Part shown: positions 54,693 to 64,000 of the stretch, one piece after another
Layout of the letters: every line of letters begins with the position of its first letter
Numbering within the stretch: the first letter of the stretch is position 1
Assembly: GCA_903859075.1 (NCBI GenBank)
Contig: CAIOLF010000024.1
Span: forward strand, 7,174-71,173
Length of the DNA: 64,000 nt
Reading direction: 5' to 3'
Source: Candidatus Buchananbacteria bacterium
GTDB taxonomy: Bacteria; Patescibacteriota; Patescibacteriia; 2-01-FULL-39-33
Program-made: the position numbers and the translations under genes
Notes under the pieces: generated by a model
The model's input: only the letters and a program-made list of their open reading frames with translations
Told to the model about the DNA's origin: nothing
Database searches by the model: none

Positions 54693-55553
54693 TTAGAAAA
54701 ATCCCAGATACCAGCTGATAATTCTCCCGCCCAGCCACAGAGTAATCAGCGCCGCTGGCGCCAAAAAAACGGCAAAAGGGATCTCGCTGTTTAATTTCTT
54801 GCCCTTGGCTATAACCAGCATAATCGAAATGGCCGCTCCGACGATATAAGCGAGAAAAATCCCCAAAATGATCTGCGGCCAGCCGAGCAAGACGCCCAAC
54901 AAAGCCCCTACCCGCAAATCGCCGCCGCCGATCCAGCGGCCGCGCGAAATAAGATATTGCGAAGCAAAAAAACCAAAACCGACCAAGGCGGCCGCGGCTA
55001 AATTTATCGGGCTATAGCCGAGCAGCAGATTAAGAATAAAAATGACCGCCAGCGCCGGCAGAGCGACCCGATCCAGAATCACCCGCCACTTGAGATCATA
55101 GACGAAAATGACAACCAAGAAAAAAATAGCCAGCCAGTCACGCAGCAATTCAAGCAAAAAATTTCCGCAAACCGGCAGCCAAGAAAAAAAACACGAGCTG
55201 TCAAGATCATAAGCAACGATAGGAAAAGAATTGTTTCTGATGCTAATATAAGCCGCCAGCGCAAAAAGCAAGCCGGTAGCCAATTCTACCGCCGGATATT
55301 GCCAAGAAATTTTCTGCTGGCAATAGCGGCAACGGCCTCTTAAAAAGATAAAACTGATAATCGGAAATAAGTCAACCCAGCCCAGGCGCTGCCGGCACTT
55401 GGGGCACTGCGACGGCGGCCACAGCAAACTGCCGCCGGCATGAAACCGCTCAATCACCACATTCAAAAAACTTCCTATTACCGCTCCGACTACAAAAGAC
55501 AGCGGATAAATCGCGGCCATGCCCAGATAAAACATATCATTGCTTAATTCCAT
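54693..55553 (-). CDS. pilD: Prepilin peptidase (leader peptidase A24 family)
   Basis: The 286-residue membrane protein has the N-terminal zinc-type CPKCRQRLGWVDLFPIISFIFLRGRCRYC segments (two CxxC pairs), VVIERF, the aspartates FVYDLKWRVILD and GGGDLRVGALLG, and about eight helices. It cleaves and methylates type IV prepilins such as the one at 56080-56475. It overlaps the minor pilin-like gene by 17 bp. Confidence 0.95.
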   Translation of the reverse strand: MELSNDMFYLGMAAIYPLSFVVGAVIGSFLNVVIERFHAGGSLLWPPSQCPKCRQRLGWVDLFPIISFIFLRGRCRYCQQKISWQYPAVELATGLLFALAAYISIRNNSFPIVAYDLDSSCFFSWLPVCGNFLLELLRDWLAIFFLVVIFVYDLKWRVILDRVALPALAVIFILNLLLGYSPINLAAAALVGFGFFASQYLISRGRWIGGGDLRVGALLGVLLGWPQIILGIFLAYIVGAAISIMLVIAKGKKLNSEIPFAVFLAPAALITLWLGGRIISWYLGFF

Positions 55554-55944
55554 TTTTAGTATACGAATACGCGCCCTTTAATAAGCCGGAGACCGTTGTC
55601 TCCAGGGCGAATCCAATTTCAAAATCATCATCGCTTAAAGAAACTATTTTATATTGGTAACCGCGCCCATTAAGGGGATCAACCAGGCGGCCGAGATTTA
55701 TCCGTCGCTCGTCCTCGCCGACGCAGCTGTTTACCGCCGCCGGCGGATTACAGCCGGGAATGCGATAAGTATTAAATTTGAAAAAATAATCCGCCAACAC
55801 TTGCTGGATCTGCTTGAGGTCGCCCAGCCGCTGATAATCGCGCCCCTTAGCTTGGCTCGCCTGCCAAATGAAAGCTAAGCCGATACTGGCTATGATTAAG
55901 AGCAGGCCATAAGCAAAAAACTTGAATCTGGTGCGCTGGGTCAT
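55537..55944 (-). CDS. Minor pilin-like or pseudopilin-like protein
   Basis: The 135-residue protein has an N-terminal hydrophobic helix (about 9-29) followed by a helix with YQRLGDLKQIQQVLADYFFKFNTYRIPGC, as in type II/IV pseudopilins, and a disulfide-capable Cys pair (PGCNPPAAVNSCVG). The usual G-F-T-x-x-E cleavage motif is absent, so it is either not processed by PilD or divergent. It sits between pilin and prepilin peptidase genes. Confidence 0.6.
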   Translation of the reverse strand: MTQRTRFKFFAYGLLLIIASIGLAFIWQASQAKGRDYQRLGDLKQIQQVLADYFFKFNTYRIPGCNPPAAVNSCVGEDERRINLGRLVDPLNGRGYQYKIVSLSDDDFEIGFALETTVSGLLKGAYSYTKNGIKQ

Positions 55945-56019
55945 AAATTTGGATGATATTTATAGCTTTATTATAACATAAACACCCCCCGACTTCTAGC
56001 TTGGCCTCCCGAGTAATTA

Positions 56020-56057
56020 AGAAAATCCTTCCCAACTGGCGTCGGAAAGGATTTTCT
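56020..56057 (-). terminator. Terminator-like hairpin after the pilin gene
   Basis: AGAAAATCCTT/AAGGATTTTCT arms of 11 bp around a 16-nt loop, followed by a second palindrome TATTTTCTAGAAAATA at 56059-56074. It may reduce read-through into the minor pilin and pilD genes and stabilise pilin mRNA. Confidence 0.65.
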
Positions 56058-56079
56058 GGTATTTTCTAGAAAATAATCA

Positions 56080-56475
56080 CTAGGGGCAGATGGTCGCGCC
56101 GTTAGAGACGCCGCCGCTAACGACCTTGGCCGCGCCAATTGAATCCACGCAGAAATCTCCGGTAGCGCTGCAGAGATCGGCCCAAGCGGCCCAAGCAGTG
56201 CCATCAGCGGAAACACTGACATTGTAGGCGGCATCCTGAGAGCAGGCGGGCGGAGCAATGGCCGGAGTAACTTGAGTGATCAACATGCCGGTATAAACAC
56301 CGTTCTCATGGCTGGTCTCGGCGAAAGTCCTGAATTGAGACAGGTCGTTTTTGATCTGGCTGTCATAGGCCTTGTTTCTGGCGCTGTTTAAGGAAACGAC
56401 CGCCAGAGAAGCTAAGATGCCGATAATGGCGATAACCACCAGCAACTCAATTAAAGTAAAACCTTTTTTGTTCAT
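56080..56475 (-). CDS. pilA: Type IV pilin (major pilin candidate)
   Basis: The 131-residue protein has a classical prepilin leader, [19 protein letters not shown], with Glu at +5, then the long N-terminal helix ([20 protein letters not shown]) and a small globular domain with four Cys (PPACSQD, DLCSA, DFCVD, ATICP) suited to two disulfides. It is processed by PilD and polymerised into pili. It is flanked by a strong hairpin downstream. Confidence 0.93.
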   Translation of the reverse strand: MNKKGFTLIELLVVIAIIGILASLAVVSLNSARNKAYDSQIKNDLSQFRTFAETSHENGVYTGMLITQVTPAIAPPACSQDAAYNVSVSADGTAWAAWADLCSATGDFCVDSIGAAKVVSGGVSNGATICP

Positions 56476-56591
56476 ATTTTTGGTTTAATGCTTGTATTTA
56501 TCAATAAATTGCCAGGGATAAGTCGACCTTTTGCTTATCCACATTGAATTTATGTATTAATTATAGCAAAACAATTACCAAAGACTACCAA

Positions 56592-56984
56592 CTAGCTCTT
56601 ACCGGCGCCGGCCAGTTTTTTGATTTTTCCGACGACTTCCGACGGCATAAAGTGGGCTTTAATCAGGTAATCGGTACCGCCCAGTTTCAGGCCCTTCTCT
56701 ACATCAGCTTTCTGGCTCAAATTAGTCAATAGAATAATCGGGGTTTTTTTAAACTCTGGCTGCGCCCGTAAATTTTCTAAAATTGAAAACCCGCTCATTT
56801 TAGGCAGAATTAAATCCAGTAAAATAACATCCGGCTTATTTTTTTGAGCCATCTCATATCCTTTCTCCCCCTCATAAGCGACATAAGTCTTGAATCCTTC
56901 CAATTCAAACTTGGTCTTATACAGATCGGCTAAAAAAACATCATCCTCAATCACTAAAATCGTTAGCTTTTTTTCTTTAGGCAT
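56592..56984 (-). CDS. Response regulator receiver domain (CheY-like)
   Basis: The 130-residue protein is a stand-alone receiver: VIEDDVFLADLY (acidic pair), VILLDLILPKMSG (phospho-Asp), ILLTNLS (Thr) and DYLIKAHF (Lys). No output domain or histidine kinase lies nearby. Its position inside the pilus operon, 13 bp after the PilP-like gene, suggests control of pilus function, as PilG/PilH do in other bacteria; this is inference. Confidence 0.92.
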   Translation of the reverse strand: MPKEKKLTILVIEDDVFLADLYKTKFELEGFKTYVAYEGEKGYEMAQKNKPDVILLDLILPKMSGFSILENLRAQPEFKKTPIILLTNLSQKADVEKGLKLGGTDYLIKAHFMPSEVVGKIKKLAGAGKS

Positions 56985-56997
56985 AATAAAACGTTAG

Positions 56998-57378
56998 TTA
57001 CTTATTTAATGCTTCCTGCACCGAACGGCAAGCGTTATCCGGCTGCCGTGTTTCCAAATCCAGGATTCCGGTGACAAAAAGTTGACGCGGCTGGATCTGC
57101 TTCGGTTCGAAAGGATTACCGCGGCCCGCGCTCAGCTGGCTGCCGGTGATCGGCCACTGGCCGCAAAGCAGCAGGCCCGACAACAACTCGCGGAGCTGGG
57201 CTTTTTCCTGTTCGGCCAAGACGCCGGTTTTTGCCACCTCGGTGCTGGCCTGAGCCGAGTTAAGATACTTGGGCGCGGCGCGGCCGCTAAGCAAAATTAA
57301 ATCAAAAGAAAAACAAACGACTATGACGAGCAGCAGCCAGCCGATCAGTTGAGTTACTTTTTTATAGTCGTGTTCCAT
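56998..57378 (-). CDS. PilP-like small membrane protein
   Basis: The 126-residue protein has one N-terminal transmembrane helix (about 10-30) and a short extracytoplasmic part with GRGNPFEPKQ, resembling the NPF motif seen in PilP-type proteins, and two Cys (LLCGQW, NACRS). It lies 3 bp after pilO. The assignment rests on gene order M-N-O-P and this motif. Confidence 0.55.
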   Translation of the reverse strand: MEHDYKKVTQLIGWLLLVIVVCFSFDLILLSGRAAPKYLNSAQASTEVAKTGVLAEQEKAQLRELLSGLLLCGQWPITGSQLSAGRGNPFEPKQIQPRQLFVTGILDLETRQPDNACRSVQEALNK

Positions 57379-57381
57379 ACT

Positions 57382-57957
57382 TTAGGGCGCTTGATAATGA
57401 TAAGTCCTGAGCTGCAGCTGATAACCGTCATCCTTATAACTGACGCCATTGACATTAAGGTAAAGGATGCTTGATTCCATCGCCTGCAATAATTTCTTTA
57501 AATTTTCATAGCTGCCTCCTTGCAGCTTCAGAGTCACGTCCGTCCCCTTCAACCGGGAATCCGCGAGAGTAAAATTATCGCCTTGAGCTTCCCGGTTTTC
57601 CAAACTGGAAACCTTGAAGCCGTTATTCTCCGCCAAGGCATTGAGCTGCATTGCCAGGTTGGGAAAATCAAATTTCTCCGGCAAAGCCAAGTCAACTAAC
57701 GCTTTTTCTCCGGCGGCAACTTCTGCCGGAGGAATTTTCTGATAATCGCTTAGCGCCGCCGCCAATGAATTATTTTCCTCTTTTAACGAGGCGAGAGCGT
57801 AATTTTTGCTCCACCAGTACTGCTGGCATTGGACGTCGATAATCTGCATATAGCCCACGAATAAAACCGCGACCACGATCAAAACGATAATGAGAGGATA
57901 AAACTCATGAATAAAAGCTCTCATCTGGCTGGATTGGCGCTGTTCTTGGTGGTCCAT
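57382..57957 (-). CDS. pilO: Type IV pilus assembly protein PilO-like
   Basis: The 191-residue protein has a cytoplasmic tail, one transmembrane helix (about 18-40), a coiled coil (ASLKEENNSLAAALSDYQ) and a C-terminal ferredoxin-like fold with VTLKLQGGSYENLKKLLQAMESSILYLNVN, the PilO hallmark. It forms the inner-membrane alignment complex with PilN and PilM. It is 1 bp from pilN. Confidence 0.85.
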   Translation of the reverse strand: MDHQEQRQSSQMRAFIHEFYPLIIVLIVVAVLFVGYMQIIDVQCQQYWWSKNYALASLKEENNSLAAALSDYQKIPPAEVAAGEKALVDLALPEKFDFPNLAMQLNALAENNGFKVSSLENREAQGDNFTLADSRLKGTDVTLKLQGGSYENLKKLLQAMESSILYLNVNGVSYKDDGYQLQLRTYHYQAP

Positions 57958-57958
57958 A

Positions 57959-59395
57959 TTATTTCATTTCCCAATTTTTATTGAAAATTCCTTCGAAGAT
58001 ATTCAGGCGCGGCTGGAAATTAATCATGACCCGGCCGACTTTCTCATCATTGGCTTCTTTGGCTTCATTGACTTTCACTGCTTTGACGAATTCTCCGGCG
58101 CCGGAAAAAACCGCCGTTTGCTCAGCCGCCGTCTGATAGCTGGGGGCCATGGCCGAAAGGGACATTGGTCCGCCGGCCTCAGCCGACAATTCACGATAGT
58201 AAACGTCATCCAGGGTATATTTTTCTAAGAGATTAAAAAACGTCTGCCAAGTATTTTGATTTTTTATCAGCGATCCCAAAGCAGCTAAGCGGCCGTTAAA
58301 AACATCCAGCTGCCCTTGCTGCCGCAAATAAGGAGACAGTTGGCTATTTAATTCGACTTTCTGTTTCTGTGCCTGAGTTATTTGCGCCTCTACTTTGACC
58401 TGCTGGTAGTTAATGAAAGAAAAACATCCATAGATGGCCAACGCCGGCAAAATCCAAGCGGCGACGAAAATTAATAGCAGCAAAGCGAAACTCGGCTCGC
58501 GCTGCTCGTGCTGAATTGGAGGCAGTTTGGCAAGATTGATCCGCACCGCCGACGGCTGAACCGGCGGCGCCTGATGATAGCTCGGCTGAACCGGTTTTAT
58601 GTCCGGCCTATGGCCGTTTTGCGGACGATAAACCGGCGCTGGGCCGGCCATGATTCTGGCATGCTCGCCAGCCAGATGTAGGCCAGCGACATTTTTCTTT
58701 TTTGGCGAAGTAAATAATCCATGAAAGATTTTCCACCAGCTGTCGCGCGGTTCCTTTTTGATCGGTTTAACAAGTGCTGGCATTGGCGCCGGCAGCGGAC
58801 GCGGCGGCAAAGAAGCCGGAATGGCAGCTGGCTTAGGGAGTGGCATCGGCTTGGGCGCTTGTGGCTTTCTGGCAAATAATCTTGCCCAAAAAGATTTCTT
58901 CTCCGCCGGCTTGGCATAAGTCTTATAAGGAGCTGGCGGCATTGCCGGACGCGGCGGCTGCTGCTGGAAAAATCCGTTCTGCGGACGAGCTGGGGCTGGT
59001 TGTGCCGGACGCGGCCAGGGTTGCTGCGGCTGCGGCCGCGCCGGATGCTGCTCTCTCGGCCCGGCATAAGCGGCCTTGGTGAATTCCTGCGGCTTGGCGC
59101 CGAACTTGTAATTGAATTGTTTCTTTTTGGAAGCGGCCAATAAATCCATGTCAAAACTTGATTTGAAAACCGCTGGCGGCGTTTGAAAAGGCAGAGCGAC
59201 CTTTTTTGGACGCGTGCCAAAAAATTCCTTCAGCCAGGATTTTTTCGGTTTGTCGCTTTCTTTTTTGAGTGCCTGCTGAACCGGCAAAGGACGGTTAAGC
59301 TCAATTCTCTCGATTCTTCTTTGCTTGGCCAGATGCTCCAATTCTTTTTGCTCTCGCCGCCGCAATTCTTCGGGCAATAAATTTATGTTAGCCAT
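57959..59395 (-). CDS. pilN: PilN-like protein with long proline-rich N-terminal extension
   Basis: The 478-residue protein starts MANINLLPEELRRREQKE, the PilN N-terminal motif that binds PilM, but then has about 250 residues rich in Pro, Gln and Lys before a second INLAK-type segment (VRINLAKLPP), the membrane helix (LLLIFVAAWILPALAIYGCF) and the C-terminal domain. The extension carries three similar islands: KKSWLKEFFGTRPKK, KKSFWARLFARKP and DSWWKIFHGLFTSPKK. PilN is normally about 190 residues. The islands may be protein- or membrane-binding motifs. Confidence 0.8.
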   Translation of the reverse strand: MANINLLPEELRRREQKELEHLAKQRRIERIELNRPLPVQQALKKESDKPKKSWLKEFFGTRPKKVALPFQTPPAVFKSSFDMDLLAASKKKQFNYKFGAKPQEFTKAAYAGPREQHPARPQPQQPWPRPAQPAPARPQNGFFQQQPPRPAMPPAPYKTYAKPAEKKSFWARLFARKPQAPKPMPLPKPAAIPASLPPRPLPAPMPALVKPIKKEPRDSWWKIFHGLFTSPKKKNVAGLHLAGEHARIMAGPAPVYRPQNGHRPDIKPVQPSYHQAPPVQPSAVRINLAKLPPIQHEQREPSFALLLLIFVAAWILPALAIYGCFSFINYQQVKVEAQITQAQKQKVELNSQLSPYLRQQGQLDVFNGRLAALGSLIKNQNTWQTFFNLLEKYTLDDVYYRELSAEAGGPMSLSAMAPSYQTAAEQTAVFSGAGEFVKAVKVNEAKEANDEKVGRVMINFQPRLNIFEGIFNKNWEMK

Positions 59396-59403
59396 GATAT
59401 TAA

Positions 59404-60528
59404 TTATTCAATGTCGCGCATCGCCAGTCCCACGGCGACGGCAAAACGCGCTCCGAGACGGTCCAGGATCGGCTTGAGGTCGGTGGGATAAATAACGCGC
59501 GCCCAAGGATCGCCGATATAGGTGTTTATGGACAATACCCGCGACAGATAACCGGTCAGATGCCCTAGGAAAGCCGTGCCGCCGGTAAGAACTATCTTTT
59601 CTACTTTTTTGTTATGATTCTTCTGGTAAAAATCCAAAGTATATTTAATCTCATTAAGTATCGGCTCAAAACTCTTTTCCACCGTGGATGGCAAAATACT
59701 CTCGGAAGTCTCCAGATCAAGCGCCAAATCCTGCTTGAATTGCTCGGCTTTTTCCATAGTAATGTTCAGGTTGGCGGAAACGGCTTTAGTGATCAGATTG
59801 CCGCCGGATTTCAAGCTACGGGTCGCTACCGGCACGCCTTTTTCGATGATGGAAATACTGCTCGTTGTCGCGCCGAGATCAATCAACATGATAATTGATT
59901 TGTCATTGCCGACTAACGCCCGAGCCAGAGCGAAACTTTCCGTTTCCAAGCTCAGCAATCCCATACCCGCTTTGGCGAAAATATCAATGTATCTTTTGAT
60001 CACATTCTTGCCGGCGCCGGTGAGTAAGATGCGGACATTTTTTCTGGCTTTGGAATAAATGCGTTTAAAATTAAGATTCTTTTGCGTGTCTTTGAGGATG
60101 TCCTGCGCTTTCTTTTCTTCTTCCTCCGTCAACTCCCCGATTTCCTCGATTATCTTCCAATCCAAAACCACTTCCTCCAGTGAGGCGGGAATGATTTTTT
60201 TTGCCTCCCAGGCAATGGCTTGGGCCAGCTCTTTTTTGGGCATCTCCGGCAAAGTCAGAACGCTGGTAAAAACAGCGTAATTCGGCAAGGCGGTAATCGC
60301 TTTTTTTGACGCCACTTTGGCTTTTTTACAGATATCAACCAGCACGGAAGCCGCTTCGTCAACATTTTCAATCAAGCCGCTATCGCTGATGTTAGCCGGG
60401 TTTTTTTCGGTAAAGCCGTAGGTGACCAGCTTGGGCCGGCCGCCGGCGTTGGCAAGCTCCACTACCTTAATTGATGAGGAGCCAAAATCAACGCCTAAAT
60501 AATTTTTGGGAGAGGAAAATAATCCCAT
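59404..60528 (-). CDS. pilM: Type IV pilus assembly protein PilM
   Basis: The 374-residue protein is an actin-like ATPase of the PilM type: NYLGVDFGSSSIKVVELA, AITALPNYAVFTSVLTLPEMPKKELAQAI, IIMLIDLGATTSSISIIEKG and KIVLTGGTAFLGHLTGYLS. It binds the PilN N-terminus in the cytoplasm. It is the first gene of the pilus operon. Confidence 0.95.
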   Translation of the reverse strand: MGLFSSPKNYLGVDFGSSSIKVVELANAGGRPKLVTYGFTEKNPANISDSGLIENVDEAASVLVDICKKAKVASKKAITALPNYAVFTSVLTLPEMPKKELAQAIAWEAKKIIPASLEEVVLDWKIIEEIGELTEEEEKKAQDILKDTQKNLNFKRIYSKARKNVRILLTGAGKNVIKRYIDIFAKAGMGLLSLETESFALARALVGNDKSIIMLIDLGATTSSISIIEKGVPVATRSLKSGGNLITKAVSANLNITMEKAEQFKQDLALDLETSESILPSTVEKSFEPILNEIKYTLDFYQKNHNKKVEKIVLTGGTAFLGHLTGYLSRVLSINTYIGDPWARVIYPTDLKPILDRLGARFAVAVGLAMRDIE

Positions 60529-60625
60529 AGATTTTGTTTAAATTTAAACTTATCCACAGAACCTGGTTAAATTAATTATAACATAAAAAGGAGAAAAATG
60601 AAAAATAGAAATTAAGAAACTAATT

Positions 60626-60722
60626 CCTCCCCTTTCCAGGGGGAGGTTAGGAGGGGTTATGAAACGAACTCTTGCCTTGTGACTTTCAAAACCTCCCCTG
60701 ACCCCTCCTTGGAAAGGAGGGG
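60626..60722. mobile_element. 97-bp palindromic MITE-like element (second copy of the family)
   Basis: The segment starts CCTCCCCTTTCCAGGGGGAG and ends CCTCCTTGGAAAGGAGGGG; each end is a hairpin, and the two ends are inverted relative to each other. It is the same type as the element inside the reverse transcriptase gene at 28603-28689. Here it occupies the pilM-lemA spacer. The rest of 60529-60830 shows no gene. Confidence 0.75.
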
Positions 60723-60830
60723 CATTAAAAAATCTTTGCCCTAGTTGACTAAAACACAGTAATATTGTAACATTAATGCAAATATGGCGTAATTTTAACG
60801 CCCAATTAATAATCATTTAACCAAAAAATT

Positions 60831-61388
60831 ATGATGACTCCCGTCTGGATCATAATTGCCGTAGTGGCAGTTATCGTCCTCTGGCTAATCGCCATTTACA
60901 ACCGCCTGATCACCCTGAAGAACCGCACTGATGAGGCCTGGTCCGACATCGACGTGCAACTGAAACGGCGCTATGACTTGATCCCTAATTTGCTTGAAAC
61001 CGTAAAGGGCTATGCCACCCACGAACAGGGCACCTTGCAAAAAGTTATTGATGCCCGCAGCGCGGCCATGACCGCCGGCGGCAGCCGGGAGACTAAGGCC
61101 AAAGCGGAAAACGCCTTGTCAGCGACCTTAAAATCAATCTTTGCCTTGGCTGAGAGCTATCCGGATCTGAAGGCCAACCAGAACTTCATGAAATTGCAGG
61201 ACGAGCTTTCCGATACGGAAAATAAAATCCAGGCTGCTCGCCGCTTCTACAACGGCAACGTCCGCGACTTCAACATTACTATAGAAGTTTTCCCTAACAA
61301 TCTCATCAATGGAATGCTGAGATTCAAAAAATACGAATTTTTTGAAGCTAATGAGGAAGAAAAAAAGAATGTGGAAGTAAAATTCTAA
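60831..61388 (+). CDS. lemA: LemA family protein
   Basis: The 185-residue protein has an N-terminal transmembrane helix (about 5-22), YNRLITLKNRTDEAWSDIDVQLKRRYDLIPNLLETVKGYA and the closing AARRFYNGNVRDFNITIEVFPNNLI, the LemA signature. The family forms a helical bundle at the membrane; function is not settled. The start may be the second ATG at 60834. It is divergent from pilM and followed by clpC. Confidence 0.95.
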   Translation: MMTPVWIIIAVVAVIVLWLIAIYNRLITLKNRTDEAWSDIDVQLKRRYDLIPNLLETVKGYATHEQGTLQKVIDARSAAMTAGGSRETKAKAENALSATLKSIFALAESYPDLKANQNFMKLQDELSDTENKIQAARRFYNGNVRDFNITIEVFPNNLINGMLRFKKYEFFEANEEEKKNVEVKF

Positions 61389-61436
61389 TAACTAGCTTTT
61401 AAGAAGTCAGTTTGCTAGCTTTAATAATTTAATAAT

Positions 61437-61466
61437 TATAAGCTAACAAGCTATAAGCTAACAAGC
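61437..61466. repeat. 15-bp tandem repeat, two copies
   Basis: TATAAGCTAACAAGC is repeated twice in tandem with partial further copies (AAGCTA) and an inverted TAGCTT upstream, in the lemA-clpC spacer. Confidence 0.8.
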
Positions 61467-61484
61467 TAAGAAGCTAATTCCCCT

Positions 61485-63977
61485 ATGCATATCACTGAAC
61501 GCTTTTCCAACAACTTCAAAAATTCCCTCAAGGCCGGGGCGGATCTCGCGCTGGAGCTGGGCCATGCCCGAATCGAGCCGGAGCACATACTCTATGGACT
61601 GGCCAGCCAAAAAGGCAGCGTCGGCGCCCAGCTGCTCGCCGCTCTAGCCAAAAAATCCTCTGACGTCAAAGACTTTATCAGCAAGAACCAAACGCCAATA
61701 AACAGTAGCATCCTGCCTGACTTCTCTCCCTCAGCTAGACAATTGATCCAAAAAGCGATTAAAATCGCCTACCTGAATAATCATCGTTATGTCGGCACGG
61801 AACATCTTTTAGCGGCGCTTATGGAAACAAACGATGACCGCCTGAAAAGTATTTTCCGCCTGGCCGAAATTCAAATGGCAAAAATAACCGAGCAGATAAT
61901 CGCCGCCCTGAGCAGCGCCTCCAAGCTGCCCGAGCTGACTAGCGTCTTTAAAACCCAAAAAAATAACAAAAAAGAAATCGGGCTGGAGGAAGATTTGCCG
62001 CTGGAGGAGGACTGGAATAATCCGGAAGGAAACCCCGAGAAACTGCTGGATATTTTCGCCACTGACCTTACCAGCCGGCAGGCGCAAAAACAAATTGATC
62101 CGGTCATCGGCCGGGAAAAAGAAATCGAGCGGATCATCCAAATCCTCTGCCGCCGCACCAAGAATAATCCCATCATCTTGGGCGAGCCCGGCGTGGGCAA
62201 GACCGCCATCGTCGAGGGTCTGGCGAAAAAAATCCTGGCCGGCGAAATACCGGAAATCCTCTCCGGCAAAAAAATCTACGCCCTCAATATGGCCTCTCTG
62301 CTTGCCGGCACGATGTATCGCGGCGAATTCGAAGGCCGGCTGAAACAGCTGATAGACGAGGTAAAAAGCCAGCCGAATATCATTTTATTCATCGATGAAA
62401 TACATAACATCGTCGGCGCCGGCTCAGCCAATGGCTCCATGGACGCCGCCAATATCCTCAAGCCGGCTTTGGCGCGCGGCGATTTCAGCTGCATCGGCGC
62501 CACCACCTACCATGACTACCGCAAATCAATCGAAAACGACCCGGCGCTCAATCGCCGCTTCCAACCGGTAAGAATTTCCGAGCCCGGCGCCGAAGAAGCC
62601 AAGCAAATGCTCTTGGGCATCCGGCCGTATTTTGAACAGTACCATCTGGTGCGCATTCTCGATGAAGCCGTCGTTGCCGCCGTCGAGCTCAGCCAGCGCT
62701 ATCTGACGGAAAGCTTTCTGCCGGACAAAGCCATTGATCTTATTGATGAGGCGGCCGCGGCCGTCAAAGCCAAACGCCGGCCCTCGGCGGGTGAACTAAA
62801 AATCAAACGCATCGGCTCGGAAATGGAAAAAATGGATAAAGAATTGAGAAAAATGATCATTGAAGACGATTTCGAGGCCGCGGCGGGACTCAAGCGGGAG
62901 CTGGAAGGCATCAAGGCCGATATTTCCAAATTGAAAAATAATATCAAAAATAAAAAAACAAAATTACTGGGCGAAGTGACCGCCAAAGACATTGTCAGGG
63001 TCATCGCCCGCATGACCGGAATCAGCGATGAGAGCCTTATCGGCTCGGAAAAAAAACAGATCCTATCGCTGGAGAAAAAATTGCATCAGGAAATTATCGG
63101 CCAAAACGAAGCCATTGCCCTGGTCGCTGATTTTATCAAACGCGCCAAAGCCGGGCTCACTCCCGAGCATAAGCCGCTCGCTTCATTTCTGTTTGTCGGA
63201 CCCTCGGGCGTCGGCAAAACCTATCTTGCCAAAACTTTGGCCCAGGCCGTTTTCGGCGACGAGAAATCGCTGATAAAAATCGACATGTCCGAATACGGTG
63301 AAAAATTCAACGTCTCCAAACTGATAGGCGCGCCGGCGGGATACGTCGGCTACAAAGAAAGCGGCCAGCTGACGGAAAAAGTAAAGCACCGCCCCTACTC
63401 CGTCGTCCTGCTGGATGAGGTGGAAAAAGCCAACCGCGACATTTTTGATCTATTGCTTCAAGTGCTTGAAGACGGCTATCTGACCGACGCCGCCGGCACG
63501 CGCATTAATTTCCAAAACACCATTATCGTCATGACTTCCAATATCGGCTCGCAATTTTTCAAAGATTTGGAGCAAATCGGCTTTGACGGACCCAAAACGC
63601 AAACGGCCGATCCCGAGGAAAAAATCGTCAAAGAGGCCAAAGAATTTTTCAAAGCGGAATTCTTAAATCGCCTGGATAAGATAGTTTATTTCCGCCAATT
63701 GGACAATGCCGATCTGCAGAAAATAGCTGGCTTGGAAATAAAACAACTGGCAATTCGCCTAAAAAAACAAAACTTCAACCTCTCTTACTCGCCGGTCGTC
63801 GCCAAACTCATCGCCGCTAAGAGCTTTGAGCAAAGACAAGGCGCCCGAGGCATCAAAAAAGCCATCCAGGAACTGCTGGAAACTCCCGTTTCCAAAGCAA
63901 TTTTGGAAGGGAAAATTATCTCCGGAGGGACTATACACCTGGAGGCAAAAAATGGTATAATAAAGGTGGAAAAATAA
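61485..63977 (+). CDS. clpC: ClpC/ClpA-type AAA+ unfoldase
   Basis: The 830-residue protein has two N-terminal Clp repeats ([41 protein letters not shown]), AAA module 1 ([28 protein letters not shown]), a short UVR-like middle segment ([20 protein letters not shown]) and AAA module 2 ([26 protein letters not shown]), ending in a D2-small domain ([16 protein letters not shown]). The short middle region favours ClpC over the disaggregase ClpB. A ClpP-binding loop is not obvious. It unfolds proteins for ClpP or for remodelling. The gene ends 23 bp before the window edge. Confidence 0.93.
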   Translation: MHITERFSNNFKNSLKAGADLALELGHARIEPEHILYGLASQKGSVGAQLLAALAKKSSDVKDFISKNQTPINSSILPDFSPSARQLIQKAIKIAYLNNHRYVGTEHLLAALMETNDDRLKSIFRLAEIQMAKITEQIIAALSSASKLPELTSVFKTQKNNKKEIGLEEDLPLEEDWNNPEGNPEKLLDIFATDLTSRQAQKQIDPVIGREKEIERIIQILCRRTKNNPIILGEPGVGKTAIVEGLAKKILAGEIPEILSGKKIYALNMASLLAGTMYRGEFEGRLKQLIDEVKSQPNIILFIDEIHNIVGAGSANGSMDAANILKPALARGDFSCIGATTYHDYRKSIENDPALNRRFQPVRISEPGAEEAKQMLLGIRPYFEQYHLVRILDEAVVAAVELSQRYLTESFLPDKAIDLIDEAAAAVKAKRRPSAGELKIKRIGSEMEKMDKELRKMIIEDDFEAAAGLKRELEGIKADISKLKNNIKNKKTKLLGEVTAKDIVRVIARMTGISDESLIGSEKKQILSLEKKLHQEIIGQNEAIALVADFIKRAKAGLTPEHKPLASFLFVGPSGVGKTYLAKTLAQAVFGDEKSLIKIDMSEYGEKFNVSKLIGAPAGYVGYKESGQLTEKVKHRPYSVVLLDEVEKANRDIFDLLLQVLEDGYLTDAAGTRINFQNTIIVMTSNIGSQFFKDLEQIGFDGPKTQTADPEEKIVKEAKEFFKAEFLNRLDKIVYFRQLDNADLQKIAGLEIKQLAIRLKKQNFNLSYSPVVAKLIAAKSFEQRQGARGIKKAIQELLETPVSKAILEGKIISGGTIHLEAKNGIIKVEK

Positions 63978-64000
63978 AGCTGGTTAAAAATTCAAAGCTA

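Noticed and set aside
60550..60816. 88-codon minus-strand frame between pilM and lemA
   Set aside because: It is mostly translation of the palindromic element (PPFQGGVRGG, TPPNLPLERGG) and has no ribosome site.

Overview
The window looks like a chromosomal segment of a Candidate Phyla Radiation (Patescibacteria, Parcubacteria-like) bacterium. This is inferred from lineage-typical proteins (a DUF4012 protein, a zinc-ribbon/coiled-coil/TSP3 protein, paired MreB proteins, a small PilMNO pilus cluster, a diversity-generating retroelement), weak Shine-Dalgarno sites on most housekeeping genes and AT-rich spacers full of short inverted words. TGA is used as a normal stop.

Layout. 1-7.3 kb: accessory genes, namely the end of a glycosyltransferase, a TIM-barrel sugar isomerase/epimerase, a NUDIX hydrolase, a sigma-like plus RNase H-like pair, a HAD phosphatase with a long structured leader, a xylose-isomerase-like protein and a cupin. 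7.4-9.2 kb: a 615-residue protein made of about eight tandem repeats. 9.4-13.6 kb: rpoD, dnaG and a zinc-ribbon membrane protein. 13.7-18.6 kb: AlkD-like protein, tRNA-Ser, thioredoxin-like protein, gatA-gatC, an unknown protein, a structured tRNA-linked element and tRNA-Glu. 18.6-27.1 kb: methyltransferase, dnaJ, DUF3467, a three-gene 2-hydroxyacyl-CoA-dehydratase-like set, and hrcA-grpE-dnaK behind a perfect CIRCE operator.

28.1-30.8 kb holds a diversity-generating retroelement (DGR): a reverse transcriptase broken by an 87-bp palindromic element, an Avd-like gene on the opposite strand, a 123-bp template repeat and a matching 123-bp variable repeat at the 3' end of a target gene. Of 24 differences between the two repeats, 23 fall at template adenines, the signature of DGR mutagenic retrohoming.

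31-44 kb: gyrB, greA, the cell-shape cluster mreB-mreC-mreD-mrdA, proS, an S2P protease, frr, a BNR-repeat lipoprotein and holB. 44-51.6 kb: surface polysaccharide genes (one GT4 and three GT2 glycosyltransferases, DUF4012 protein) and a second mreB. 51.7-60.5 kb: ligA and a type IV pilus operon (pilM, pilN, pilO, a PilP-like protein, a response regulator, pilin, minor pilin, prepilin peptidase). 60.8-64 kb: lemA and a ClpC-type ATPase.

Several accessory genes (HAD, isomerase, repeat protein, the 311-aa unknown, the DGR target) are GC-richer single-gene units with a consensus promoter, usually a strong Shine-Dalgarno and their own terminator, unlike the compact housekeeping operons. The main points of interest are the DGR with its disrupted enzymes, the tandem-repeat protein, the tRNA-linked structured element and a MreB paralogue with altered nucleotide-site residues.
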